A stretch of 64,000 bases of DNA, from contig NZ_LMIU01000001.1 in NCBI RefSeq assembly GCF_001428845.1, positions 992,984 to 1,056,983 on the forward strand, written 5' to 3'. The notes under the pieces are model-generated. The model was not told the origin of the DNA. It did no database searches and was given only the letters and a program-made list of their open reading frames with translations. Position numbers and translations under genes: made by a program. This document shows, piece after piece, positions 26,665 to 35,474 of the stretch. Every line of letters begins with the position of its first letter. The stretch's first letter is position 1. Source of the stretch: Achromobacter sp. Root83 (GTDB lineage Bacteria; Pseudomonadota; Gammaproteobacteria; Burkholderiales; Burkholderiaceae_B).

Positions 26665-26738
26665 GGACAAGCTCCTTGATGGTCATAGGGCAGTGAGCGG
26701 CTGACATGATACGCTCATCCCGCCGGGGGAACAGGCCA

Positions 26739-27626
26739 ATGATAGAACTACGCAATATCGAAACTTTTTTCTGGGTTGCCACACTGGGCAGCTTTCGCGC
26801 CGCATCCGACAAGCTCAACACGACACAGCCCGCGGTCTCGCAGCGTATCGCCTCGCTGGAGGCCGATCTGGGCGTCAAATTGTTTGAACGCGACGCGCGC
26901 GGCGTCAAGCTGACGGCCAAGGGGCACGAACTGCTCTCGCATGCCGAGCGCATGCTGCAGGTGCGGCGCGACATGTTCGAAGCCGCGCGCGAACAGAACG
27001 TCATGACGGGCACGGTGCGGATCGGCGTGGCCGAGACCATCGTGCAGACCTGGCTGCCCACGCTGATCGAATTGATCCACACCACCTATCCGGCGCTGGT
27101 GCTCGAGATCGAGGTCGATACGACGCACGTCTTGCGTTCGCATCTGATGTCGCGCCAGATCGACCTGGCCTTCCTGATGGGCCCGGTGCTGGAGGCAAGG
27201 GTAGAGAACCTGCCGCTATGCACCTACCCGCTGGCGTGGGTGGCCAGCCCGCTGCTGGACCTGGGGCCGGAACCGCTGACGCTGGCAACGATCGGCAAGT
27301 TGCCGATCATCACCTATCCGTCCAACAGCTCGCCATACCGTGTCGTGCGCGACATGCTGACCCGGGCGGGCATCCCTTCGCCGCGCATGTACGGAAGCGC
27401 CTCGATGTCCATGGTGGTAAGGATGACGCAGGACGCCATCGGCACCAGCGTGATCGCGCCGGTGTTCCTGGGCAAGGAACTGGCCCGCGGCGAATTACGC
27501 ATTCTGCACGTCGAGGCAGATCCGCTGCCGGAACTGAGCTTCACCGCAACCTGGGTGCAAGGCCCGGACAGCCACGCCGTGCGCGTCATCGCGCAGATGG
27601 CTCAGAAGGTCGCCGCGCAGGCCTGA
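26739..27626 (+). CDS. LysR-family transcriptional regulator upstream of the TRAP/amidase operon
   Basis: A 295-residue LTTR with HTH FRAASDKLNTTQPAVSQRIASLE near residues 17-39 and an effector domain from about 90 (TGTVRIGVAETIVQTWLPTLIEL). The start at 26739 follows a GGGGGAA site; an in-frame start 33 bp upstream is weaker. It stands between the divergent DMT gene and the downstream TRAP operon (start 27957, same strand, 330-bp gap), so it may control either. The position before a catabolic operon fits an inducer-dependent activator of uptake and breakdown genes. Confidence 0.85.
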   Translation: MIELRNIETFFWVATLGSFRAASDKLNTTQPAVSQRIASLEADLGVKLFERDARGVKLTAKGHELLSHAERMLQVRRDMFEAAREQNVMTGTVRIGVAETIVQTWLPTLIELIHTTYPALVLEIEVDTTHVLRSHLMSRQIDLAFLMGPVLEARVENLPLCTYPLAWVASPLLDLGPEPLTLATIGKLPIITYPSNSSPYRVVRDMLTRAGIPSPRMYGSASMSMVVRMTQDAIGTSVIAPVFLGKELARGELRILHVEADPLPELSFTATWVQGPDSHAVRVIAQMAQKVAAQA

Positions 27627-27956
27627 GCCAGGAATTGGCCGTAGGTGTTTTCCCCAGCACTCGAGCTGGGGAGCGACGCCCGGGTGTGCCTGCCGGACCA
27701 GATCCGCGGGCCTTCCGCTGCCCGCAAGGCCGCGCCGCAGCGTCGTCTGCCGAAAATCGCGCAGGGGGTTCGGGCGAGACCCAAAAATTATTTATACCCC
27801 CACATCGCAACTTACGATTGGACGCTGCTGTCCCCTGGCGATGCAATGGCGTTACAGAAAAAAGTAGCGGCCCTGACTATCCGATTACTACCCGCTCGCG
27901 ACCAGGATAACGGGATCCCGCGCGCCAGACCATCCCGCCAGCCAGGAGTTTTGTCC
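27627..27956. other. 330-bp gap before the TRAP/amidase operon
   Basis: Holds a hairpin TCCCCAGC / GCTGGGGA (27651-27658, 27665-27672) without a U tract, just after the LysR gene. An A+T-rich stretch around 27783-27797 (AAAATTATTTATACCCCC) is the best promoter candidate for the operon. The ribosome site CCAGGAG precedes the ATG at 27957. I see no small gene here. Confidence 0.55.
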
Positions 27957-29003
27957 ATGAAGAAGTCTCTTGTTTTCGCCGCCGTCGCCGCCAGCTTGCT
28001 GGCCGGCGCCGTCCAGGCCCAAGACCTGCCCAAAACCCAGTTGAAGGTCGTGGGAGGCCTGTCCAACCTGACCGCCTACAACGACTACGAGAAGCCGTTC
28101 TGGACCAAGACCATTCCCGAGCTGTCCAAGGGCCAGGTCACGGCCGAAATCAAGGGCTTCAATGAGATGGGCCTGAAGGGCCCCGAGCTGCTGCGCCTGA
28201 TGTCGCAGGGCGTGATCGAATTCGGCACCGCCACGCTGTCGTACTTCGCCAGCGACAATCCCATCAACGAAGCGATCGACCTGGCCGGCCTGGCGCCGGA
28301 CGTCAAGACCGCGCGCGCCGTCACCGACGCGTTCGAGCCCGTGTACTCCAAGCTCTACGGCGAGGGCAACAACGTCAAGCTGCTCGGCATCTCGACCTAT
28401 CCTGGCCAAGTGCTGTTCTGCAATGCCGAGATCAAGAGCCTGGCCGACATCAAGGGCAAGAAGGTGCGCACCAGCAGCCGCACCACCGCCGAGTTCGTCG
28501 AGGCGCTGGGCGGCTCCAGCGTAACGATGGCCTTCGGCGAAGTGGTTCCCGCACTGCAGAACAAGGTGGTCGATTGCGCCATCACCGGGTCGCTGTCGGG
28601 CTATTCGGCCAAGTGGTACGAGGTATCCACTCACCTTGTCGCGCTGCCGATCAACTGGAACCAGCAGATCCATGCCGTCAACCAGAAGGCCTGGGACAAG
28701 CTCGATCCCAAGGTGCGCACGTTCCTGCAGGCCAATATCAAGACGCTGGTCGACAACATCTGGGACGCCGCCGCGCGCCAGACGCAGGAAGGCTATGACT
28801 GCAATACCGGCGCCGCCGCTTGCCCGTTCCCCGTCAAGGGCAAGATGGTGCTGGTGCAGCCTTCTGAGGCCGACCACGCTCTGGTGAAGAAGGTCGCGCA
28901 AGAGGCCGTGCTGCCCAAGTGGGCCGCCCGCTGCTCGGCGCAGTGCGTCAAGGACTGGAACGCCACCGTCGGCAAGACGTTGGGACTGACCGCCAGCAAG
29001 TAA
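27957..29003 (+). CDS. TRAP transporter solute-binding protein (DctP family), operon 1
   Basis: A 348-residue periplasmic binding protein; the signal peptide ends at VQA (19-21). DctP motifs include RLMSQGVIEFGTATLSYF, IKSLADIKGKKVRTSSRTTAEFVEALGGSS and MAFGEVVPALQNKVVDCAITG, the Arg of KVRTSSR being the usual carboxylate clamp. It is unusually cysteine-rich toward the C-terminus (CNTGAAACPFP, ARCSAQC), suggesting disulfides. It heads a six-gene operon (TRAP P-Q-M, DUF2848, amidase, hydro-lyase). The ligand is probably a carboxylate, but it is not identifiable from sequence. Confidence 0.9.
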   Translation: MKKSLVFAAVAASLLAGAVQAQDLPKTQLKVVGGLSNLTAYNDYEKPFWTKTIPELSKGQVTAEIKGFNEMGLKGPELLRLMSQGVIEFGTATLSYFASDNPINEAIDLAGLAPDVKTARAVTDAFEPVYSKLYGEGNNVKLLGISTYPGQVLFCNAEIKSLADIKGKKVRTSSRTTAEFVEALGGSSVTMAFGEVVPALQNKVVDCAITGSLSGYSAKWYEVSTHLVALPINWNQQIHAVNQKAWDKLDPKVRTFLQANIKTLVDNIWDAAARQTQEGYDCNTGAAACPFPVKGKMVLVQPSEADHALVKKVAQEAVLPKWAARCSAQCVKDWNATVGKTLGLTASK

Positions 29004-29015
29004 GAAGCGCGTGGG

Positions 29016-29045
29016 CGCGCCGGCCCCGTGGGCCGGCGCGTCTTC
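29016..29045 (+). terminator. Hairpin between the binding-protein and small-permease genes (operon 1)
   Basis: Perfect 10-bp stem CGCGCCGGCC / GGCCGGCGCG (29016-29025, 29031-29040), loop CCGTG, then TCTTCC. Placed just after the binding-protein stop, it probably protects or partly terminates that message so the binding protein is made in excess over the permease. Confidence 0.6.
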
Positions 29046-29085
29046 CAGTCCGCTATCGCGGACCGTGCCCCCAAAGGTTCCATTC

Positions 29086-29706
29086 ATGACTCAAATCGAA
29101 CACTTCCGTCTGCTCGGCGGCCTGTTGCGCCGCGCGGAGAGCTTCTCGCGCGTGGCCGTATGGGCCGGCGGCGCCCTGACGGTGGCCAGCGTGCTGCTGA
29201 TCTCCTTCGACGTACTCGCCCGGAAATTCCTGGGCTTCACGACGGGCGGCGCGGACGAGCTGTCCAGCTACGCCTTCGCCATCAGCACCTCCTGGGCGCT
29301 GGCGTTCGCCACGCTGCAGCGCGCCAATGTGCGCGTCGATGTGCTCTACCAATATTTGCCGGTGCGCCTGTCGGCCGTGCTGGACTGGATTTCCATGGTG
29401 GCGCTGGCCGTCTTCATGGTGTTCCTGACGTACTACGCCTATGACGTGGTGCATACATCCTGGATGCAGAAGTCGGCGGCCAATACCCCGTTGGCCACGC
29501 CGTTGTGGATTCCGCAGGGGTTGTGGCTGCTGGGCCTGGCCTGGATGTGCATCACCGTCGCGCTGATGCTGGCGCGCGCCTCCGCCGCCCTGGTCACGGG
29601 CGATATCGAACTGGTCAAGCAGATCTGCGGCGTGCGTTCCGCGCAGGAAGAAGCTGACGAAGAAGCCGCCGCGGGCGAGCGCATGGTGAAGGGAGAAGCC
29701 GCATGA
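29086..29706 (+). CDS. TRAP transporter small membrane subunit (DctQ family), operon 1
   Basis: A 206-residue inner-membrane protein with four helices and the DctQ pattern: FDVLARKFLGFTTGGADELSSYAFAISTSWALAFA followed by RANVRVDVLYQYLP and a late pair of helices. The C-terminal 30 residues are acidic (EEADEEAAAGE). It forms the Q subunit that pairs with the M channel to couple sodium to uptake. Its stop overlaps the start of the M subunit gene (ATGA at 29703-29706), so the pair is translationally coupled. Confidence 0.9.
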   Translation: MTQIEHFRLLGGLLRRAESFSRVAVWAGGALTVASVLLISFDVLARKFLGFTTGGADELSSYAFAISTSWALAFATLQRANVRVDVLYQYLPVRLSAVLDWISMVALAVFMVFLTYYAYDVVHTSWMQKSAANTPLATPLWIPQGLWLLGLAWMCITVALMLARASAALVTGDIELVKQICGVRSAQEEADEEAAAGERMVKGEAA

Positions 29707-30986
29707 TTTCCACTGCCTTGATATTGCTGCTGGTGCTGATCGGGCTGTCCATTCCCGTGGGTGCCGCGCTGGGCGTGCTGGGCCTGATCCTGGATCCCCT
29801 GTTCTCGATGCTGCCGCTGTCGCGCGCCATCGGCGAAATTTCCTGGAGCTCCAACAACGAGTTCCTGCTGGTTGCCATTCCGCTGTTCATCATGCTGGGT
29901 GAAGTGCTGCTGCGCGCGGGCTTCGCCGAGCGCATGTATGGCGCGATGAGCCTGTGGCTGTCGTGGCTGCCGGGCGGGCTGATGCACGCCAACATCGGCG
30001 CCTCCACGCTGTTTTCCGCAACCTCCGGTTCCAGCGTGGCCACGGCTGCCACCGTGGGTACGGTCGCGATTCCGCAGATCCGCAAGTACGGCTACAACGA
30101 ACCGCTGTTCCTGGGCAGCCTGGCCGCGGGCGGGACGCTGGGCATCCTGATCCCGCCGTCGATCAATCTGGTCATCTACGGCGTGCTGACGAATTCCTCG
30201 GTGCCCAAGCTTTACCTGGCGGGGATCATCCCGGGCTTCGCGATGGCGGCGTTGTTCATGCTGACGGTGGTCATCGCCTGCGTGGCGAAGCCTTCGTGGG
30301 GCGGCAAGAAGATCCACGCAAGCTGGGGCCAGCGCCTGGCCAGCCTGGTGCACCTGGCGCCGCCCATGGGCATCTTCTTCCTGGTGGTCGGATCGATCTA
30401 CGCCGGCCTGGCGACACCGACGGAAGCCGCGGCGCTGGGCGTGCTGGGCGCCTTCATCCTGGCGGCGTGGTTCCGCAGGCTTAGCTGGTCCATGCTGCGC
30501 GAGGTCATGGAAGGCACCATGCGTTCCACCGCGATGATCATGCTGATCGTTATCGCGGCCAGCTTCCTGAACTTCGTCATGTCGGCCACCGGCCTGACCG
30601 ACGCATTGACCAAGTCCATTACGGGGCTGGGGCTGTCGCCGGGCTGGATGCTGCTGATCGTGGTGATCTTCTATCTGGTGCTGGGCTGCTTCATGGAAAC
30701 GCTGTCCATGATGATCACGACGATCCCCATCGTCGCACCGATCATGATCGCGCTTGGCTATGACCCGATCTGGCTGGGTATCGTCATCATCATCCTGGTC
30801 GAGGCTGCTCTCATCACGCCGCCCGTCGGGCTGAACCTGTTCGTGGTGCAGAGCCTGCGCAAGAGCGGCTCCATGAGCGCGGTCATCGTCGGCAGCCTGC
30901 CGTTCGTGCTGGCCATGTTCGTGATGCTGGCCCTGCTGGCGTTCTGGCCCGACCTGGCGCTGTGGCTGCCGCGCGTGTTTGGCTGA
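29703..30986 (+). CDS. TRAP transporter large permease (DctM family), operon 1
   Basis: A 427-residue protein with about 12 helices and the DctM/ion-transporter signature: FSATSGSSVATAATVGTVAIPQI (the hairpin thought to bind sodium) and GGTLGILIPPSINLVIYGVLTNSSVPKLYLAGIIPG. The second half repeats the fold (GLATPTEAAALGVLGAF, and ETLSMMITTIPIVAPIM). All expected core motifs are intact. It uses the sodium gradient to import the ligand held by the P protein. Confidence 0.93.
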   Translation: MISTALILLLVLIGLSIPVGAALGVLGLILDPLFSMLPLSRAIGEISWSSNNEFLLVAIPLFIMLGEVLLRAGFAERMYGAMSLWLSWLPGGLMHANIGASTLFSATSGSSVATAATVGTVAIPQIRKYGYNEPLFLGSLAAGGTLGILIPPSINLVIYGVLTNSSVPKLYLAGIIPGFAMAALFMLTVVIACVAKPSWGGKKIHASWGQRLASLVHLAPPMGIFFLVVGSIYAGLATPTEAAALGVLGAFILAAWFRRLSWSMLREVMEGTMRSTAMIMLIVIAASFLNFVMSATGLTDALTKSITGLGLSPGWMLLIVVIFYLVLGCFMETLSMMITTIPIVAPIMIALGYDPIWLGIVIIILVEAALITPPVGLNLFVVQSLRKSGSMSAVIVGSLPFVLAMFVMLALLAFWPDLALWLPRVFG

Positions 30987-31056
30987 TTCCCCTTCATTCG
31001 ATTCCAGCGCGGCGTGACGCCGTGCCGTTCCAAACTCTTTTTACAGCAGGACAGAC

Positions 31057-31740
31057 ATGAAAGCCGTATTCCAGATCGACGACGCCAATCCCCGCCAGGT
31101 GGAAGTGGACTTCAACACCGTGATCGTGGCGGGCTGGGCCGGCCGCGACATGGCCGCCATCGAGCACCATATCGAGGAACTGGCCGCCATCGGCGTGCCG
31201 CGTCCCTCCAGCGTGCCCCTGTACTACCGCATCGCCGACAACCAGCTCACCCAAGCCAGCACGGTGCAGGCGCTGGGCGAGGAGTCTTCCGGCGAGGTCG
31301 AGACCTTCGTGTTCGCCGTGGACGGCGAGATGTATGTCAGCATCGCCTCGGACCATACCGATCGCAAGCTGGAGACGGTCAGCGTGGCCATGTCCAAGCA
31401 GGTCTGCGTCAAGCCCGTTGCGACCGTGGCCTGGCGCCTGGCCGACGTGGCGGACTACTGGGATGAGCTGGTCATCCGCTCGTACATCGTCGAAAACGGC
31501 GAGAAGGTCCTGTACCAGGAAGGGCCGTTGTCCACCCTGCGTACCCCGCAAGACCTGATCGCCGGCTATACCGGCGGCGCCGCTACGCTGCCGCAGGGCG
31601 CGGGGATGACCTGCGGCACGGTGGGCGCCATCGGCGGCATCCGCGCCGCCGCGGACTTCACCATGGAGCTCTTCGATCCGCGCCGCCAGCGCACGCTGCG
31701 CCACAGCTATCATGTTGAATCGCTGCCCGTCGTGGCCTGA
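31057..31740 (+). CDS. DUF2848 family protein (fumarylacetoacetate-hydrolase-like fold)
   Basis: A 227-residue cytoplasmic protein matching DUF2848. Conserved pieces are VAGWAGRD..AIEHHIEELAAIGVPRPSSVPLYYRI, LGEESSGEVE, DHTDRK, SKQVC and GMTCGTVGAIGGIRAA near the C-terminus. EESSGEVE plus DHTDR resembles the acidic metal site of the fumarylacetoacetate hydrolase group, so a metal-dependent hydrolysis or hydration is likely, but I infer this from fold similarity only. It lies between the TRAP permease and the amidase in the operon. No function is established for the family that I can name. Confidence 0.78.
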   Translation: MKAVFQIDDANPRQVEVDFNTVIVAGWAGRDMAAIEHHIEELAAIGVPRPSSVPLYYRIADNQLTQASTVQALGEESSGEVETFVFAVDGEMYVSIASDHTDRKLETVSVAMSKQVCVKPVATVAWRLADVADYWDELVIRSYIVENGEKVLYQEGPLSTLRTPQDLIAGYTGGAATLPQGAGMTCGTVGAIGGIRAAADFTMELFDPRRQRTLRHSYHVESLPVVA

Positions 31741-31766
31741 TTCCGGCCACGCACGCCATTGAAAAC

Positions 31767-31803
31767 CGGGCGCCTCCCCGCGGGAGCGCCCGTCCGCACT
31801 TTT
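31767..31803 (+). terminator. Hairpin between the DUF2848 and amidase genes
   Basis: CGGGCG...CTCCC / GGGAG...CGCCCG arms around CGC (31767-31792), with one unpaired C, followed by ACTTTT. A second small hairpin, GCCGCC-A-GGCGGC (31806-31818), covers the amidase leader. Partial termination or message processing within the operon is plausible. Confidence 0.4.
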
Positions 31804-31827
31804 ACGCCGCCAGGCGGCATTAGGACA

Positions 31828-33180
31828 ATGATGGTTTCGACCCTGAATGATCTGACCTTGGCCCTGAGCGAGGGCCGCAGCACGTCCGTCGAGCTGACCG
31901 AAGCCGCGCTGGCCCGGGCCCAGGACGAGGCGGGCGAGGGCGCCCGCGTGTTCACCAAGCTCTACGCCGAGACCGCGCTGGCGCAGGCGCGCGCGTCCGA
32001 CACCCTGCGCGCGGCCGGCATCGTCCGTTCCGCGGTGGAGGGCTTGCCGATCAGCATCAAGGACCTGTTCGATATCGAAGGCGAGACCACGATGGCCGGC
32101 TCGGTGGCGCGCGAAGGCGAGCCCGAGGCCGAAGCGAACGCCGAAGTCGTGCAGCGCCTGATCGCCGCCGGCGCCGTCATCATCGGCCGCACCAACATGA
32201 CCGAATTCGCCTATTCGGGCCTGGGCATCAATCCGCATTACGGCACGCCGCTGAACCCCTATGACCGCGCCACCGGCCGCATCCCTGGCGGCTCGTCCTC
32301 CGGCGCCGCGGTGTCGGTCGCGGACGGCATGGCCGCCGCCGGCATCGGTTCGGACACGGGCGGTTCGGTGCGCATCCCCGCCGCCCTGTGCGGCCTGACG
32401 GGCTTCAAGCCCAGCGCCTGGCGCGTGTCCATGACGGGTGTGTTGCCGCTGTCTGCCAATCTGGACTCCATCGGTCCGATCGCCGCCAGCGTGCGCTGCT
32501 GCGTCGAGCTGGACGCCATCCTGTCGGGCGATGCCGGCCCCTTGCCGCAAGCGCTTCCCGTGCGCGGCCTGCGCCTGGCCATTCCGGCCACGCTCGCCTT
32601 GGATGCCATGGACAATCACGTCGCAGCCAGCTTTGCCGCGGCCGTGCAGCGCCTGCAGGATGCGGGCGCGCTGGTCGACCGGATCGAGATTCCCGAATTC
32701 GCCGAACTCGCCGCCATCAACGGCAAGGGCGGTTTTACCGCCGCCGAGGCCTGGGCCTGGCACCGCGGCCTGATCGCGCGCGCCGGCAAGCGCTACGACC
32801 CCCGCGTGGTGTCCCGCATCATGCGCGGCCAGGACATGACCGCGGCCGATTACCTGGATCTGCTGGACGCGCGCGAAGCCTGGGTCGCGGCCGTGGACCA
32901 TCGCATCGCGGGGTACGATGCCCTGATCATGCCCACCACGCCCATCGTGGCGCCGGCGGTGGCTGACCTGCAGGCGTCCGACGACGCCTACTACGCCGCC
33001 AACGGCCTGATCCTGCGCAACCCCACGCTGATCAATTTCCTGGATGGCTGCGCGCTGTCGCTGCCTTGCCACGCGCCCGGCACCGCGCCGGTGGGCCTGA
33101 TGATCTCGGGCAGCAACGGAACCGACCGCCGGATCCTGGGCATCGGGCTGGCCGTCGAAGACCTGTTCGCAGGGCGTTGA
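31828..33180 (+). CDS. Amidase signature family enzyme
   Basis: A 450-residue serine amidase. The Ser-cisSer-Lys triad is complete: Lys78 in LPISIKDLFDIEG, the cis-Ser within GGSSSG (155-159) and the nucleophile Ser180 in GSDTGGSVRIPAALCGLTGFKPS. The second half, typical for substrate selection, has MPTTPIVAPAVADL. There is no signal peptide, so it acts in the cytoplasm after TRAP uptake. The start could be either of two adjacent ATGs (31828 or 31831). It hydrolyses an amide, possibly releasing ammonia and a carboxylic acid for the next enzyme. The substrate is not known. Confidence 0.92.
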   Translation: MMVSTLNDLTLALSEGRSTSVELTEAALARAQDEAGEGARVFTKLYAETALAQARASDTLRAAGIVRSAVEGLPISIKDLFDIEGETTMAGSVAREGEPEAEANAEVVQRLIAAGAVIIGRTNMTEFAYSGLGINPHYGTPLNPYDRATGRIPGGSSSGAAVSVADGMAAAGIGSDTGGSVRIPAALCGLTGFKPSAWRVSMTGVLPLSANLDSIGPIAASVRCCVELDAILSGDAGPLPQALPVRGLRLAIPATLALDAMDNHVAASFAAAVQRLQDAGALVDRIEIPEFAELAAINGKGGFTAAEAWAWHRGLIARAGKRYDPRVVSRIMRGQDMTAADYLDLLDAREAWVAAVDHRIAGYDALIMPTTPIVAPAVADLQASDDAYYAANGLILRNPTLINFLDGCALSLPCHAPGTAPVGLMISGSNGTDRRILGIGLAVEDLFAGR

Positions 33181-33215
33181 ACGGCCTTTGAGAAACCCGC
33201 AACAAGAGAATTTTC

Positions 33216-34022
33216 ATGGTTGACGCCGATAAAGCTAGAAACAGCCTTGCGCTGGCCCGCCAGGCACGGCTGGATGCGCGCAGCGGCCGCCTGACCGGTC
33301 CCACGGCCAATCTCGCGCCCGGGCATGTGCAGGCCAACCTGGCGATCCTGCCGCGTGCGCTGGCGGCGGATTTCCTGCATTTCTGCCAGCGCAATCCCAA
33401 GCCTTGCCCCTTGCTGGCCATGTCCGAACCGGGGGACCCGTCCTTGGCGGAACTGGGAGCGGATATCGACATTCGCACCGACATCCCGCGCTACCGCGTC
33501 TGGCAGAACGGTGAACTGGTCGCCGAGCCCACGGATGTACGGGACATCTGGCGCGACGATCTGGTGTCTTTCCTGATCGGATGCTCGTTTTCGTTCGAAG
33601 AGGCGATGCTGGACAACGGCCTGCCCGTGCGCCACATCGAACAAGGCAGCAATGTGCCGATGTATCGCACGAACATCCCGACGCATCCCGCCGGCGTTTT
33701 CGGCGGGCCGCTGGTGGTATCCATGCGGCCGCTCAAGGCCGCGGATGCGATCCGCGCGATCCAGGTGACGTCGCGTTTCCCCTCGGTCCATGGGGCGCCG
33801 GTTCATCTCGGGGATCCGGCCCTCATCGGTATCCTGGATATCGCGCATCCCGATTACGGTGACCCCGTGGAGATACGCCCCGGGGAAATCCCCGTGTTCT
33901 GGGCATGCGGCGTGACGCCGCAATCCGTCGTGGCAGCCGTCCGGCCCGAATTCTGCATCACGCACGCGCCCGGCCACATGCTCGTCACGGACCTCATCAA
34001 CAGCCGCATGGCGGTGTTGTAG
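33216..34022 (+). CDS. Putative hydro-lyase, D-glutamate cyclase / DUF1445 family
   Basis: A 268-residue cytoplasmic protein of the UPF0317/DUF1445 group. The conserved stretches [48 protein letters not shown] and [14 protein letters not shown] are all present. A mammalian family member converts D-glutamate to 5-oxo-D-proline, and Bacillus ycsI sits in the oxoprolinase locus, so a cyclic-amide link is plausible. It closes the operon; the next gene, on the other strand, ends 6 bp away. A dehydration or ring closure in the pathway is inferred, not shown. Confidence 0.82.
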   Translation: MVDADKARNSLALARQARLDARSGRLTGPTANLAPGHVQANLAILPRALAADFLHFCQRNPKPCPLLAMSEPGDPSLAELGADIDIRTDIPRYRVWQNGELVAEPTDVRDIWRDDLVSFLIGCSFSFEEAMLDNGLPVRHIEQGSNVPMYRTNIPTHPAGVFGGPLVVSMRPLKAADAIRAIQVTSRFPSVHGAPVHLGDPALIGILDIAHPDYGDPVEIRPGEIPVFWACGVTPQSVVAAVRPEFCITHAPGHMLVTDLINSRMAVL

Positions 34023-34028
34023 CGCGTT

Positions 34029-35333
34029 TCAGCGCATGCGCATCAGGTCCGAGACGCGCTGTTCGTAGTCCGGGGGGAAGGTCCAGAAACGCATTCCCTG
34101 CGCGGTGAAACCTTCCTGCAGGCCACGTTCCGCCGGCGCCTTGTGCCACAGGAACTGCATCAGGACATCGCTGCTGACCCAGGCGTTGCTGAACCAGAAA
34201 CTGTGCGCGCGGCGGCCCAGGTCGGGTATGTTGCGCGGATCCACCCAGATCATGTCGAAGTTCAGGCGCTGGGACGCCGCGTTCACGAAGTCCACCTGTT
34301 CTTCTGTCAGGTCATCCGCGCTGGGGCGGCCGGCCCGGGACGCGCGCTGATGGCGCGCCGCGAAGCGCAGGGCGCGGTCGTCCAGGTTGGCACCCAGGCT
34401 CACGCGCTCGGTCAGGTCGATGTACTGGCGCAGGTCCGTCACGAACCGGTAGGTGTCCTCGTCGGGCGCGGCGAAGTAGATCTGCCCCAGGCGCAGCCGC
34501 GCGCGCAAGGCCTCGCGGGTTTCGCCTTCCTTGGGTTGAGCCAGCGTCGCCAGGCCCTCGCTGGCAATCCGGGCGCCGGCGCTGAATGCAAGCACGTTGA
34601 TGTGCTCGGCGTTCGTGTTCCGGGACAGCATCTCTATCAAGCGGGCAAACGCGGGCACGGAGGCGCGCGCCGTGCGGACGTCGGTGGCATAGGCAAGCAG
34701 GCTGCCCGCCGAAGGCCACAGGAACGCAAGCACGACGGCCTGGCGGCCCGTGAAGTGGTGAAACTGCGCGGCCTGCGCGGTGCCGCGCCAGACCGCGTTA
34801 TTGAAGCCGTGCACGTAGATGATGAGATCCCGGTGCTGGCTGGCCGCCAGGGCGTCGTTGATGAGGGCGAAGTACGCCTGCGCCTCCGGCGAAGTCTCCG
34901 CATCGCTTTGCGGGGTGAGCGCGACCAGCTCATCCATGCGCTCCAGGCTGAGCACGGGACGGCCGCGCTGGCTGGCCGAGGTGGACAGAAGGCGCAGTTG
35001 TTCCCAGTCGAGCGTGCCGTCGCCGATCTGCACCCGCGCCACGCCCATGCGCAGGGTGTCGCTGGGAAAAATGGAGTAGAACGGCTGGCGCGATTCAAGG
35101 AAGACCGCGCGATTCGTGGCATACAGCAGGGGTATCGATGTGCTGCCGCCGCGGGCTTCCTTGTATTCGAAGGGATCGACGACGCCCGTCGTGAATTTCA
35201 GCGGCGTGGGCATGAGCTGGACGGGCGACGAGCAGGCCGCCAGGACCGCCACGGCCGACACCGCCATGGCTGTCCTGGCTGCCCGCGACAGGCGGGCAGG
35301 CCAGGCGTTCGTGCGGGCATGGAAGAGGCTCAT
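34029..35333 (-). CDS. Lipoprotein alpha/beta hydrolase, DUF900 family
   Basis: A 434-residue predicted lipoprotein; the lipobox LAAC places lipidated Cys34 (start 35333 preferred because of AGGCG upstream, an ATG at 35351 is also possible). The family core covers about 75-330: LLYATNRAV, DLIIYVHGFNN (oxyanion region), AFLWPSAGSLLAYATD, and the nucleophile elbow VLAFSAGARIA (Ser in FSAG). The DUF900 alpha/beta hydrolases have unknown substrates. Periplasmic location on a membrane is expected. It converges with the hydro-lyase gene and is upstream of no clear partner on its own strand. Confidence 0.8.
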   Translation of the reverse strand: MSLFHARTNAWPARLSRAARTAMAVSAVAVLAACSSPVQLMPTPLKFTTGVVDPFEYKEARGGSTSIPLLYATNRAVFLESRQPFYSIFPSDTLRMGVARVQIGDGTLDWEQLRLLSTSASQRGRPVLSLERMDELVALTPQSDAETSPEAQAYFALINDALAASQHRDLIIYVHGFNNAVWRGTAQAAQFHHFTGRQAVVLAFLWPSAGSLLAYATDVRTARASVPAFARLIEMLSRNTNAEHINVLAFSAGARIASEGLATLAQPKEGETREALRARLRLGQIYFAAPDEDTYRFVTDLRQYIDLTERVSLGANLDDRALRFAARHQRASRAGRPSADDLTEEQVDFVNAASQRLNFDMIWVDPRNIPDLGRRAHSFWFSNAWVSSDVLMQFLWHKAPAERGLQEGFTAQGMRFWTFPPDYEQRVSDLMRMR

Positions 35334-35474
35334 GCGGTGCGCCTGGTTCATGTTGAGGAACTGGCGCCACGCATGCACTGCCAGCAACACGCGACAGGCC
35401 AGTCGGATTCCCCGGCAAACGAGGAAGTCACGCGTTGGATTGTCGCCGTGCTTGTTGCGGCGATCAAGCGGGAA

